In this document: positions 1 to 7,698 of the stretch, in pieces
How positions within the stretch are numbered: the first letter of the stretch is position 1
How the letters are laid out: each line of letters starts with the position of its first letter
Source: Alcanivorax sp. UBA4485
Lineage (GTDB): Bacteria > Pseudomonadota > Gammaproteobacteria > Pseudomonadales > Alcanivoracaceae
Assembly: GCA_002389055.1 (NCBI GenBank)
Contig: DGNT01000099.1
Coordinates: 1 to 27,574 of the forward strand
Direction: 5' to 3'
Length of the DNA stretch: 27,574 nt
Made by a program: the position numbers and the translations under genes
Notes under the pieces: generated by a model
The model's database searches: none
What the model was told of the DNA's origin: nothing
The model's input: only the letters and a program-made list of their open reading frames with translations

Positions 1-1
1 G

Positions 2-55
2 CGCGGCGGCAGCGGTCGCTACATGGCACGTGTGAAAAGGGCCATCGGCGTATGA
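2..55 (+). CDS. C-terminal tail of an upstream gene, probably an ABC permease subunit (partial)
   Basis: An open frame enters from the left edge and ends at a TGA (53-55) that overlaps the ATG of the next gene as ATGA. Only 17 residues are visible, ending in a basic stretch (MARVKRAIGV), so the sequence cannot identify the product. The overlap with a peptide-transporter ATPase gene and the absence of a permease elsewhere in the operon suggest that this is the inner-membrane permease. That identification is inferred from context alone. Confidence 0.5.
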   Translation, partial: RGGSGRYMARVKRAIGV

Positions 56-1059
56 ATATGAAAGCGCAAGACGTTACCCGCCGCACCCTGCTCGACGTGC
101 AGGACCTGCACACCGTTTTCGAGAAGGACGGCAACGAGGTTCATGCGGTCAATCAGGTCAGCTTCGACGTGAAAGAAGGCGAGATCCTCGCCATCGTCGG
201 CGAGAGCGGCTCCGGCAAGAGCATCACCGCCATGTCGCTACTGCGGCTGATTCCCAGCCCGCCGGGACGTATCGTCGGCGGCCGCGTGCTGTTCAACGGC
301 GAGGACCTGCTGGACCTGGACGACGAGAAGATCCGCCGCCTGCGCGGCCGCGATATCGCCATGATCTTCCAGGAGCCGATGACCTCGCTGAACCCGAGCC
401 TGCGCATCGGCCGGCAACTGGCGGAGCCGTTGCGCGTACACGGCTCGGTACCCAAGGAGAAAGTCCGCGAGCGCTGCCTGGAGCTGCTGCGCCAGGTGCG
501 CCTGGGCGACCCGGAAAAGCGCCTGGACGCCTATCCCCATGAACTCTCCGGCGGCATGCGCCAGCGGGTGATGATCGCCATGGGGCTGGCCTGCCTGCCC
601 AAGCTGCTGATCGCCGACGAGCCCACCACCGCCCTGGACGTGACCGTGCAGGCGCAGATTCTGGAACTGCTGCGCGACCTGGTGCGCGCCCACAACTCGT
701 CAATGATGCTGATCACCCACGACCTGGGCGTGGTGGCCCGTTACGCCGACCGCATCAACGTGATGTACGCCGGCCGCATCGTGGAAAGAGGCACCGCGGA
801 AGAAATTTTCCACCACCCCAAGCACCCCTACACCCTGGGCCTGATGGAATCCATGCCGCGCCTGGACCAGGCGCCCGGCAGCCGGCTGACGCCGATCCCC
901 GGCCAGCCGCCGGATCTCTCCGACCCGCCCCCGGGCTGCCCGTTCCATCCGCGCTGCCGCTTCGCCGAGGCGCGCTGCCGCAGCGAACGGCCGCCGCTGG
1001 AACAAATCACCGACAACCACTGGAAAGCCTGCTGGGTGGATACCGATGCCAAACGCTGA
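52..1059 (+). CDS. Peptide/oligopeptide ABC transporter ATP-binding protein, DppD/OppD type
   Basis: One of the two ATPases that power a family 5 importer for peptides or similar solutes, acting at the cytoplasmic face of the inner membrane. Visible motifs are Walker A GESGSGKS (residues 50-57), Q-loop FQEP (about 106-109), signature LSGGMRQR (165-172), Walker B LLIADEP (185-191) and H-loop His223. The oligopeptide-type C-terminal domain carries Cys296, Cys302, Cys309 and Cys327, the arrangement that holds a [4Fe-4S] cluster in some DppD/OppD proteins. At 335 residues the length is normal. The start overlaps the previous stop (ATGA); an in-frame ATG at 58 is an alternative. The gene's end overlaps the start of the partner ATPase by 14 nt, so the two are translationally coupled. 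The substrate cannot be read from the ATPase. Confidence 0.93.
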   Translation: MNMKAQDVTRRTLLDVQDLHTVFEKDGNEVHAVNQVSFDVKEGEILAIVGESGSGKSITAMSLLRLIPSPPGRIVGGRVLFNGEDLLDLDDEKIRRLRGRDIAMIFQEPMTSLNPSLRIGRQLAEPLRVHGSVPKEKVRERCLELLRQVRLGDPEKRLDAYPHELSGGMRQRVMIAMGLACLPKLLIADEPTTALDVTVQAQILELLRDLVRAHNSSMMLITHDLGVVARYADRINVMYAGRIVERGTAEEIFHHPKHPYTLGLMESMPRLDQAPGSRLTPIPGQPPDLSDPPPGCPFHPRCRFAEARCRSERPPLEQITDNHWKACWVDTDAKR

Positions 1060-2065
1060 ACCGCTTCTGCAAGTCTCCGACCTGCGCGTGCACTTTCCGC
1101 TGCAGGCCGGCCTGCTGGGCCGCGGCGCCGGCACCGTGAAAGCGGTGGACGGGGTCGCCTTCCATATCGACCGCGGCGAAACCCTGGGCCTGGTGGGCGA
1201 ATCCGGCTGCGGCAAGTCCACCACCGGCCTGGCCATGCTGCGCATGAGCCCGCTCACCGACGGCCGCATCCATTTCGACGGTGAAGACATCACCAGCCCG
1301 GACAAGCCGGCGTTGAAACGGCTGCGCCGGCGCATGCAGATGGTCTACCAGGACCCGTTCGGCGCTCTCAACCCGCGCATGAAAGTGCTGGATATCGTCG
1401 GCGAGCCGCTGCGCGTGCACCGCCTCACCCAGGGCCGCGCCGCCTACCGGGAAAAAGTGATGGCGCTGCTGGAAAAAGTGGGCCTGAAAGCGGAAATGGC
1501 CGACCGCTACCCGCACGAATTTTCCGGCGGCCAGCGTCAGCGCATCGGCATCGCCCGGGCGCTGGCCGCCGACCCGGAGCTGATCATCTGCGACGAACCG
1601 GTGTCCGCCCTGGACGTCTCCATTCAGGCCCAGGTGATCAACCTGCTGGAAGACCTGCAGAAAGAGCTGGGCCTGACCTACCTGTTCATCGCCCACGACC
1701 TGGCGGTGGTGCGCCACCTGTGCCACCGCATCGTGGTGATGTACCTGGGCCGGGTGGTGGAAGTGGCCGACCGCGAAACCCTCTACGACAACCCCCAGCA
1801 CCCCTATACCCAGGCGTTGCTGGGCGCGATCCCGATCGCCAACCCGGACCCGGAAGTGCAGCAGCACTTCAACCCGTCGCTGAGCGGCGAGGTGCCCAGC
1901 CCCATTGATCCACCACCGGGGTGCCCGTTCCACCCGCGCTGTCCCCACGCCACCGAGCTGTGCCGCCGGGAAGCGCCGCGCACCCTGGAGATCGAAGACC
2001 GCCATACCGTGGCCTGCCATCTGCACGACCCGGACCGGGCCCAGGCCATGGCCGGCAACCTTTAA
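1046..2065 (+). CDS. Peptide/oligopeptide ABC transporter ATP-binding protein, DppF/OppF type
   Basis: Second ATPase of the importer, expected to form a heterodimer with the upstream DppD-type protein. It has Walker A GESGCGKS (51-58), Q-loop YQDP (101-104), signature FSGGQRQR (159-166), Walker B LIICDEP (179-185) and His217 in the H-loop. The C-terminal extension has Cys293, Cys299, Cys306 and Cys324 with the same spacing pattern as in its partner. Both paralogues therefore keep a potential iron-sulfur site. Length, 339 residues, is usual for OppF/DppF. The start lies inside the 3' end of the preceding gene in another frame; a GGTGGAT stretch just upstream could serve as ribosome binding site. 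The binding-protein gene follows 26 nt later. Confidence 0.93.
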   Translation: MPNAEPLLQVSDLRVHFPLQAGLLGRGAGTVKAVDGVAFHIDRGETLGLVGESGCGKSTTGLAMLRMSPLTDGRIHFDGEDITSPDKPALKRLRRRMQMVYQDPFGALNPRMKVLDIVGEPLRVHRLTQGRAAYREKVMALLEKVGLKAEMADRYPHEFSGGQRQRIGIARALAADPELIICDEPVSALDVSIQAQVINLLEDLQKELGLTYLFIAHDLAVVRHLCHRIVVMYLGRVVEVADRETLYDNPQHPYTQALLGAIPIANPDPEVQQHFNPSLSGEVPSPIDPPPGCPFHPRCPHATELCRREAPRTLEIEDRHTVACHLHDPDRAQAMAGNL

Positions 2066-2091
2066 CACAAGAACAAAACGAGGAGAGCACC

Positions 2092-3798
2092 ATGAATCTG
2101 CGCACACCGAGAATCGCCCTGTCGCTGGCGGCCAGCGCCGCCCTGGCCTGGGCCGGTCCGGCGCTGGCGGAAACCCCGCAAACCGACGGCACCGTCAATG
2201 TGTCCACGGTCTACCGGACCCTGGACGCCACCACCTGGGACCTGCAGCGCTGGACCTGGAAAGGCAACCACGACAACCTGCAAATGGAATCGCTGCTGCG
2301 CGGCGATCTTCAGTACGGCCCGCGCGGCAGCAACGAAAACAGCTTCGTCGAGCAGGCTTACATTCCCTACGGCCAGCTGGAAGGCAGCCTGGCGGAAAGC
2401 TGGGAAGTGAAAGAAGACCCGATGCGGGTGATTTTCCATCTGCGCGAAGGGGTTTACTGGCAGGAAGTCCCCGGCGTCATGAAAAGCCGCGAACTGGTGG
2501 CCAACGACGTGATCACCTCGTTCAAAACCCGCTGGGACAACCCGCGCGCCATTCCCACCTTCTGGGAATTCGTGGAACGCTGGGAAGCCCCGGACGAGCA
2601 CACCGTGGTGGCCCATTTCAGCCAGTTCCACGGTAACTGGCCCTACCGCCTGGCCTGGGGCTACTACGACGGCATTCTGCCGCCGGAATGGCAGAACCTG
2701 AGCGAAGACCAGCGCGCCGACTGGAAAAACGCCGCCGGCACCGGCCCGTACCGCATCACCGACATCCAGACCGGTCGCCAGCAGGTTTACGAGAAAAACG
2801 ACAACTACTGGGATTCCACCACCATCGACGGCAAGGAATATCAACTGCCGCTGAATGAAAAAGTGGTCTATCACATCATCAAGGACGAATCGAGTTCGGT
2901 GGCGGCGCTCAGCTCCGGCCGCGTGGACATCATGGAAGCGATTCGCTGGCAGTTGGTCGACCAGCTGAAGAAAACCGCGCCGGAACTGAAATTCCGTAAG
3001 CACGTGGCCACCCAGGGCACCTACATCGCCCTGAAGACCGATCAGAAGCCGTTCGACGACGTGCGCGTGCGCCGCGCCATGAACCTGGCCATCGATCAGC
3101 GCGCCATCCTTTCGTCACTGCTCAACGGCGAAGGCGAGCTGCTCAACTACCCGTTCGCCCAGCGCTGGACCGAGTTCTATACCCCACTGGAGGACCTGTC
3201 CCCCGCCGCCAAGGAATTGTTCAGCCACAACCCGGAAAAAGCCAAAAAACTGCTCGCCGAGGCCGGCTACCCGAAAGGCTTCAGCTTCGACGTCCAGGTC
3301 TGCTCCTGCAGCCCCTATCACATGGACGTGGTCGCCATGCTGCAGGCGTATTACCAGCAGGTGGGCATCAACATGAACGTGAAGACCCTGGAATACGGCG
3401 CCTTCCGTTCCAACATGCGCGGCGACAACCAGGCCGGCGGCTACCTGATGAACAACGGCTCCGGCAACCCCATCCAGGTACTGCGCAAGAGCTTCATGAC
3501 CGGCCAGACCTGGAACGCTTCACTGTACTCCAATGAAGAGTTCGATAAGAAAATCACCGCCGCCATCCATGAGCCGGACACGGAGAAACGCAACGCCAGT
3601 ATCCGCGAGCTGAACGACTTCATCATCGAGGAAGCGGTGCCGCACGTCTGGCTGCCCACCGAGATGGTGTACTCCGCCTGGTGGCCTTGGGTGAAGAATT
3701 ACCACGGCGAAACCCGCATCGGCGCGGTCAAGCCCAACGCCATCTACGCCCGCATCTGGATCGACCAGAAACTCAAGGACAAGATCCTCAACGACTAG
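2092..3798 (+). CDS. Periplasmic solute-binding protein, ABC family 5 (peptide/nickel/opine type)
   Basis: Captures the substrate in the periplasm and delivers it to the permease of this operon. The 568-residue product begins with a Sec signal peptide (hydrophobic stretch about residues 9-24, cleavage after ALA, mature start near ETPQ). Family hallmarks are the SLAESWEV strand, the FHLREGV segment, the GTGPYRI motif, and the RVRRAMNLAIDQRAIL hinge-helix region. The start at 2092 is chosen because GAGGAGAG sits directly upstream and the signal peptide begins there; the frame stays open further upstream only because it overlaps the ATPase gene. The binding-protein gene comes last, whereas dpp and yej operons have it first. 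The many Trp/Tyr residues in the mature part could suit a bulky or aromatic ligand, but that is a guess. Confidence 0.9.
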   Translation: MNLRTPRIALSLAASAALAWAGPALAETPQTDGTVNVSTVYRTLDATTWDLQRWTWKGNHDNLQMESLLRGDLQYGPRGSNENSFVEQAYIPYGQLEGSLAESWEVKEDPMRVIFHLREGVYWQEVPGVMKSRELVANDVITSFKTRWDNPRAIPTFWEFVERWEAPDEHTVVAHFSQFHGNWPYRLAWGYYDGILPPEWQNLSEDQRADWKNAAGTGPYRITDIQTGRQQVYEKNDNYWDSTTIDGKEYQLPLNEKVVYHIIKDESSSVAALSSGRVDIMEAIRWQLVDQLKKTAPELKFRKHVATQGTYIALKTDQKPFDDVRVRRAMNLAIDQRAILSSLLNGEGELLNYPFAQRWTEFYTPLEDLSPAAKELFSHNPEKAKKLLAEAGYPKGFSFDVQVCSCSPYHMDVVAMLQAYYQQVGINMNVKTLEYGAFRSNMRGDNQAGGYLMNNGSGNPIQVLRKSFMTGQTWNASLYSNEEFDKKITAAIHEPDTEKRNASIRELNDFIIEEAVPHVWLPTEMVYSAWWPWVKNYHGETRIGAVKPNAIYARIWIDQKLKDKILND

Positions 3799-3829
3799 CG
3801 CCTCGTCGGCGCACGCTTCTCCATTATCG

Positions 3830-3855
3830 CGGAGCCTACGGGCTCCGTTTTTTTT
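3830..3855 (+). terminator. Intrinsic terminator of the ABC importer operon
   Basis: A 7-bp GC-rich stem (CGGAGCC / GGCTCCG) with a TACG tetraloop is followed directly by eight T residues. It lies 31 nt after the binding-protein stop and closes the operon. Confidence 0.93.
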
Positions 3856-3871
3856 GGCTGCTGGGAACGGA

Positions 3872-4017
3872 CTTGTGGGAGCGGGCCCAGCCCGCGAAAG
3901 GGAGCGAAGCTCCCGGCGGGATGCCAGAGAGCTATCTAAAGGCAGCACAAACAGCGTCTCTGGAATCCTGCCGGCCGGCGTAGCCGGCCTTTCGCGGGCG
4001 GGGCCCGCTCCTACAAG
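3872..4017. repeat. REPIN-like palindromic doublet, copy A
   Basis: A 146-bp element bounded by the inverted ends CTTGTGGGAGCGGGC and GCCCGCTCCTACAAG. Each half holds two small hairpins: a GCGGGC-type stem followed by GCGAAAGG or its complement, then a second short stem. Next come CCAGAG / CTCTGG inner arms around a spacer containing GCAGCACAAACAGCG. The whole unit can fold into one long cruciform. Closely related copies lie at 8500-8647 and 11455-11599, with a half copy at 13320-13400. The architecture fits two REP units in inverted orientation (REPIN). Confidence 0.88.
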
Positions 4018-4076
4018 CATCTTCCTGCCGGCCTTGGTAGACTGCCGAGTCCGGTCCGACTTTGATCTTATTGTCT

Positions 4077-4340
4077 ATGGTTCTAATTCGTTTCATCGTC
4101 ATGCTGGCGCTGCTGGCACCGTTCCCGGCCGCGGCCAGCGACGCCAACAGCACCGCCGCCGAGGAAGAGAAAAGCGCCGCAGCCCGCGAGCAGCAGGAAC
4201 TGCTGGAGCGCGCCGACGAGCTGCGCCGCCAGCAGGAGACCACCGAAGCCCTGTTACGCAAACAGGAACGGTACTTGCAGGCATTAGAACAACAACTAAA
4301 ACAACTGAAGGAGGCCTCCAATGACGAGCCTGCCTCATAG
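4077..4340 (+). CDS. Small exported coiled-coil protein of unknown function
   Basis: No family recognised. The 87-residue product starts with a hydrophobic signal-like segment (about residues 2-20, ending in AAAS). A charged, Glu/Gln/Arg/Leu-rich region follows to the end and should form one long helix or coiled coil (several leucines at heptad-like spacing, for example LLERADELRRQQE). It is therefore probably a periplasmic helical protein. ATG 4077 is preferred over an in-frame TTG at 4062 because the signal peptide is then of normal length. No convincing ribosome binding site is visible. The GNAT gene begins 20 nt downstream on the same strand, so the two probably share a transcript. Confidence 0.65.
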   Translation: MVLIRFIVMLALLAPFPAAASDANSTAAEEEKSAAAREQQELLERADELRRQQETTEALLRKQERYLQALEQQLKQLKEASNDEPAS

Positions 4341-4368
4341 CACCTTCAACGGCCCCGGCCATGCTTAA
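4321..4368 (+). CDS. Possible 15-codon micro-ORF coupling the two neighbouring genes
   Basis: A strong Shine-Dalgarno sequence (AAGGAGG, 4307-4313) stands 7 nt before an ATG at 4321 that opens a 15-codon frame ending in TAA at 4366-4368. It overlaps the 3' end of the coiled-coil gene, and its stop overlaps the first codons of the GNAT gene (ATG 4361). The GNAT start has no good ribosome binding site of its own, so reinitiation after this micro-ORF is a plausible way to translate it. The peptide itself (MTSLPHSTF...) shows no recognisable feature. Confidence 0.4.
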   Translation: MTSLPHSTFNGPGHA

Positions 4369-4978
4369 ACAACTGCGCCGCTGGCTGTCCGGCGGGCCAC
4401 CGACGCCGGGCGCCGCGTTCGCGCCGGAGCGCCCCGCCGAGCCGCCGCCCGGCGAGCCCGAACCCGCGCCCGCCGTGACCGCCGAGCCACCTCCGGAGCC
4501 CTTACCGTCCGGCCTGCCGTTCGAAATCCGTCCCTACCGGGACAGCGACGCCGGGGCCCTGGCCCGGGTGTTCCGCGAAGCCGTCCTGGTCACCGCCGCC
4601 GATCACTACGACGCCGACCAGCGCCAGGCCTGGAGCGCCGCCGCCGACGATCCGACCTTCCCGGCGGATCTCGCCAAGGGCCTCACCATGGTCGCCGAAT
4701 GGCAGCAGGAGACCGCCGGCTTCGCACAGCTGGTGGACGACCGCATCACGCTCATCTACGTCCACCCGGACACCGCCCGCCTGGGCATCGCCACCCTGCT
4801 CTACCAGCATCTTGAGGACGAAGCCCGCATCCAGGGCCGCGAGCGCCTGGTCACGGAAGCCAGCCAGGTGGCCCACGACTTCTTCCTGTTTCTCGGCTTC
4901 CAACCCGACGCCGAGGAAACCGTAAAGCGCGACGGCGTCGCCCTCTCCCGCTGGCGCATGCACAAGTCCCTGATCTGA
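4361..4978 (+). CDS. GNAT-family N-acetyltransferase with a proline-rich N-terminal extension
   Basis: Predicted acetyl-CoA-dependent N-acetyltransferase; the acceptor is unknown. Residues 1-50 are a basic then Pro/Ala/Glu-rich, probably disordered leader. The GNAT fold starts near residue 54 (FEIRPYRDSDAGALARVFREA). The core includes the beta4-alpha3 acetyl-CoA site (IYVHPDTARLGIATLLYQHL, about 131-150) and the terminal EAS...A..FF...GF pattern. The GxG/A loop is represented by RLGIA, a normal variant. The fold resembles the YafP-type subgroup. The product has 205 residues. It has no strong ribosome binding site of its own, and its start overlaps the micro-ORF stop. It converges with wrbA. 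Confidence 0.82.
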   Translation: MLKQLRRWLSGGPPTPGAAFAPERPAEPPPGEPEPAPAVTAEPPPEPLPSGLPFEIRPYRDSDAGALARVFREAVLVTAADHYDADQRQAWSAAADDPTFPADLAKGLTMVAEWQQETAGFAQLVDDRITLIYVHPDTARLGIATLLYQHLEDEARIQGRERLVTEASQVAHDFFLFLGFQPDAEETVKRDGVALSRWRMHKSLI

Positions 4979-4981
4979 CAT

Positions 4982-5011
4982 AAAAAAAGCCGCTTCTGGG
5001 GGAGAAGCGGC
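4982..5011 (-). terminator. Intrinsic terminator of wrbA
   Basis: Read on the minus strand, a 9-bp stem (GCCGCTTCT / AGAAGCGGC, loop of five C) is followed by seven T residues. It sits just after the wrbA stop. On the plus strand the hairpin has no T tract, so it should stop transcription mainly in the minus direction. Confidence 0.9.
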
Positions 5012-5045
5012 AAGGGGGGTAAGAATCAGCGTCTTGGGTTCGGGG

Positions 5046-5645
5046 TTAGAGCTTCGCGGTCAGTTTGGCGACCTGCTCGCCCTGGTAGCGGGCCAGGCCC
5101 AGCTCTTTGTCGCTGGGCTGACGGCTGCCGTCCGGCCCGGCGATGGTGCCCGCCCCGTAGGGGGTGCTGCCGTGGAATTCAGAGATATCCATCTGCGCCT
5201 GCTCCGGGTCGGCGTAGCCCAGCGGCACGATGATAAAGCCGTGGTGCGCCAGCGTGGTCCAAGTGGACGTGATGGTGGTTTCCTTGCCGCCACCGGTGCC
5301 GGTGGAGGTGAACACACTGGCCACCTTGCCGGCGAGCGCGCCCTTGGCCCACAGACCGCCGGTCTGGTCCCAGAAGGTGCGCATCTGGCCGCTCATGTTA
5401 CCGAAGCGGGTGGGGGTACCGACGATCACCGCGTCGTAGTCCTTCAGCTCTCCGGGCTCGGCCACCGGCGCGGTCTGGTCGGTCTTGCCGCCGGCCGCTT
5501 TGAAGGCGTCCTCGGGCATGGTCTCGGCGACACGCTTGATATCGACCTGCACGCCTTCGACGCGGCGGGCGCCTTCGGCCACGGCGTCCGCCATGGCTTC
5601 GATATGGCCGTACATGGAGTAGTAAAGAACCAGAATGCGTTTCAT
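5046..5645 (-). CDS. wrbA: NAD(P)H:quinone oxidoreductase, WrbA family
   Basis: FMN-dependent two-electron reducer of quinones in the cytosol, usually linked to oxidative stress and stationary phase. The 199-residue product has the flavodoxin start (KRILVLYYSMYGHIEAMA), whose Ser/Met/Tyr/Gly loop binds the FMN phosphate. It also has the WrbA motifs PTRFGNMSGQMRTFWDQTGGLW and FTSTGTGGGKETT, and the C-terminal GSTPYGAGTIAGPDG segment. The start at 5645 is chosen over an upstream in-frame ATG (5678) because GGAGG lies 7 nt before it and flavodoxin folds begin at this point. It is monocistronic, with its own terminator. The length is typical of the family (about 198). Confidence 0.95.
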   Translation of the reverse strand: MKRILVLYYSMYGHIEAMADAVAEGARRVEGVQVDIKRVAETMPEDAFKAAGGKTDQTAPVAEPGELKDYDAVIVGTPTRFGNMSGQMRTFWDQTGGLWAKGALAGKVASVFTSTGTGGGKETTITSTWTTLAHHGFIIVPLGYADPEQAQMDISEFHGSTPYGAGTIAGPDGSRQPSDKELGLARYQGEQVAKLTAKL

Positions 5646-5771
5646 CGGAACCTCCAGCTTGTTCGCAGTCATCTGCAAAGGATGATGGAACTGTACGCCT
5701 GAAGGTCCGGTGAAAGGACAGGGCTGGGCAGAACGGATTGATCAGATTTTTCTATCTATTGAGGTCAGGTC

Positions 5772-6992
5772 TTACAGCGGCGGCTCGGTGACGGCCCGCT
5801 CGCCGTCGCCGAACATGGACGCCAGGGCGCGGTGCTGGGCGTCACGGCCACGCCGGCGCTGGCGGGCTTCCAGGCCGGGCAGCCAGCGCTGGGCGCTGTA
5901 GCCGAGCAGGCGCGGCACCAGGGTGAGCAGCGGGTACCAGGGCGTCACCCCGGCGGGGAGCCCGAGCTGGCCCATTTTCTCCCGGTCGAGGAAATAGCGG
6001 CTGACACTCAGATGCTGCCGGTACAGCAGCCAGCGGCGCGGGCCCTGGAAGCGCTTGAAATGCCGCTCCAGGGGTTCCCGGGCCAGGGCCGCCCCCAGCT
6101 CGCGGCTGGTCCAGTCCGGCCGGCTCTGGGTCATCAGGCAGTGGTGCAGCCGCACCGCGCCATCCTGTTCGTTGAACGCCAGCCAGCGCTCGTCCACGCC
6201 CATCACCCAGCAGGCGTAGCTCCACAGGTGCATCACCGCGCGGGCCTCGCGGCCGGTGACCGGCACGCCCAGTTTGCGCAGCCCGCCCAGCATCACCACG
6301 CTGAAACCCAGATAGGTGGCGGCCATATCGGTCTGGCACAGCGGCAGCCCCCAGCGGGCCGCATCCCACTCCTCGCGGCCACCGAGGTTGCGGCGCACCA
6401 GGCTGTGCACCAGCCGCACCCGCAAAGTGGTCTTGAAGCCCTCGCCGAAACGGCTCAGCCCGCCGGGCTCGGTGCAGTCGATCCACCATTTGCCGGTTTC
6501 CGCCACGCGCCGGGCGGTGCCCTGGCTGAGCGCCCCGGTGAGCACCAGCGACTGGTTAAAGCCGGACAACAGGTAGCCGCCCATCAACGCCAGGTCGCGC
6601 AGCACATAAGTGGCGGTGAGCCCGGTGCGGTGAATAAAGCGGGCGCCCTCGTCGATCAACGCCGGATCCACCCAGTCCGGGCGGCGGTCGATACGCTCGA
6701 AGAAAGACCGCAGCGGTTCCGGCGCCGCCGGCACCGCGTCGATGCCCTGCTCCAGGGCCTGCTCGAACAGCGCCCGCCCCTCGCGGGTGCCATGGTCGTA
6801 CATCCAATCCACCAGGGTGTCCATGGCCGGGTCACCGTGCCACAGACCCTCGGTGGCCGCTTGGTACTCGGCCTCGCTGGGCGCCAGCGGGCGGCCCAGA
6901 AAGCGGCGCAGCAGGTACGGCGTGGGCGCCTGGGTCTTGGCGTAGGGCCGGGCGCGTTCAGGCACTTTCGGCGGCTGGGCGGGCGCGTTCAT
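5772..6992 (-). CDS. MpaB/Lcp-type oxygenase family protein (DUF2236)
   Basis: Member of the family that includes the latex-clearing protein Lcp and fungal MpaB, heme-dependent enzymes that cleave isoprenoid or other lipid chains. The 406-residue product shows the family body: a helical N-terminal part, then RVRLVHSLVRR (residues 191-201), where His196 is the likely axial heme ligand by analogy with Lcp. WGLPLCQTDMAATYLGF (214-230), a characteristic DUF2236 stretch, follows. No signal peptide is evident, so it is probably cytoplasmic or peripherally membrane-bound. It is transcribed divergently from a TetR gene, and the gap contains a palindromic operator, so it is probably controlled by that repressor. 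The true substrate is unknown; a terpenoid or lipid is a reasonable guess. Confidence 0.85.
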   Translation of the reverse strand: MNAPAQPPKVPERARPYAKTQAPTPYLLRRFLGRPLAPSEAEYQAATEGLWHGDPAMDTLVDWMYDHGTREGRALFEQALEQGIDAVPAAPEPLRSFFERIDRRPDWVDPALIDEGARFIHRTGLTATYVLRDLALMGGYLLSGFNQSLVLTGALSQGTARRVAETGKWWIDCTEPGGLSRFGEGFKTTLRVRLVHSLVRRNLGGREEWDAARWGLPLCQTDMAATYLGFSVVMLGGLRKLGVPVTGREARAVMHLWSYACWVMGVDERWLAFNEQDGAVRLHHCLMTQSRPDWTSRELGAALAREPLERHFKRFQGPRRWLLYRQHLSVSRYFLDREKMGQLGLPAGVTPWYPLLTLVPRLLGYSAQRWLPGLEARQRRRGRDAQHRALASMFGDGERAVTEPPL

Positions 6993-7037
6993 GGCGGGCT
7001 CCGGTGGCTTTTGCGGTTATTGCGATGTCCGCACTCT

Positions 7038-7070
7038 AATGCGAATATGTATTCGCATTCAATTCGCATT
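7038..7070. promoter_or_regulatory. Candidate TetR operator in the mpaB-like/tetR intergenic region
   Basis: A perfect 9-bp inverted repeat, AATGCGAAT and ATTCGCATT, is separated by ATGT (7038-7059). A third identical half-site, ATTCGCATT, follows at 7062-7070. It lies in the 104-bp gap between the divergent starts, 27 nt before the TetR start. Its size and position fit autoregulation plus repression of the oxygenase gene. Confidence 0.75.
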
Positions 7071-7096
7071 CTTGCGTCACTAGCCCGGGAACCGCC

Positions 7097-7687
7097 ATGC
7101 GCAAACAGCCCCGTCAACAGCGCTCCCGCCAACTGGTGGACAGCCTGATCGAAGCCACCGGCCGGGCGCTAGTGGAGCACGGGCTGGACCACACCACCAC
7201 GGTGCGCATCGCCGAGATCGCCGGGGTCAGCGTGGGTTCGCTGTATCAGTATTTCGAAGGTAAGGAGGCGCTGGTCGAAGCGCTGATGGACAAGCTCGCC
7301 GGCGACATCGCCCAGGGGCTGCGCCGTCTGCCCCTGGCGGACAGCGCCGGCCTGCGCGAGACCGTGGACGGCGCCATCCGCTTCGGCTTCGCGGTGCTGC
7401 ACTCCCGCGACGGCCTCTACCTGGAGCTGGTGCGCAACTGGCACCGGCTGCCCACCAACCGGGTCGCCGACGTGCTGCAGCAGCACTTTATGGAGCTGTC
7501 GCGGCTGTACTTTATCAAGCACTACCGCGACTACCCGATTGAGGATCTGCAGGTGCGTGTGTTCATCGTCGCCAACAGCGTGCTGTTCACCATGGTCCGC
7601 CACGCCAGCCAGAACGACGCGCTGCTACGCGAGGACGACATCGCCGCCGGTCTAACTGATATGGTAGTAGGCTATATGACCCATTGA
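7097..7687 (+). CDS. TetR/AcrR-family transcriptional regulator
   Basis: Predicted ligand-responsive repressor, 196 residues. The N-terminal DNA-binding domain contains the canonical TetR helix-turn-helix (TTVRIAEIAGVSVGSLYQYF, about residues 34-53) followed by the EGKEALVEALM helix. The C-terminal part is a variable all-helical ligand and dimerisation domain. It is divergent from the MpaB/Lcp-like gene, and the shared gap holds a perfect palindrome, so that gene is the most likely target. The downstream NYN gene starts 11 nt after its stop and could be co-transcribed. The inducer is unknown; a hydrophobic substrate of the oxygenase is an inference. Confidence 0.92.
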   Translation: MRKQPRQQRSRQLVDSLIEATGRALVEHGLDHTTTVRIAEIAGVSVGSLYQYFEGKEALVEALMDKLAGDIAQGLRRLPLADSAGLRETVDGAIRFGFAVLHSRDGLYLELVRNWHRLPTNRVADVLQQHFMELSRLYFIKHYRDYPIEDLQVRVFIVANSVLFTMVRHASQNDALLREDDIAAGLTDMVVGYMTH

Positions 7688-7698
7688 GGTGGAACAGC

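Noticed and set aside
5760..5780. Resemblance to the GGTCAGGTCTTAC boundary sequence often seen beside RAYT genes
   Set aside because: It includes the stop codon of the oxygenase gene, has no inverted partner and no RAYT nearby; probably chance.
7684..7698. TTG start for the NYN gene
   Set aside because: It overlaps the TetR stop and lacks a properly spaced ribosome binding site, whereas GAGGTGG is well placed for ATG 7699.
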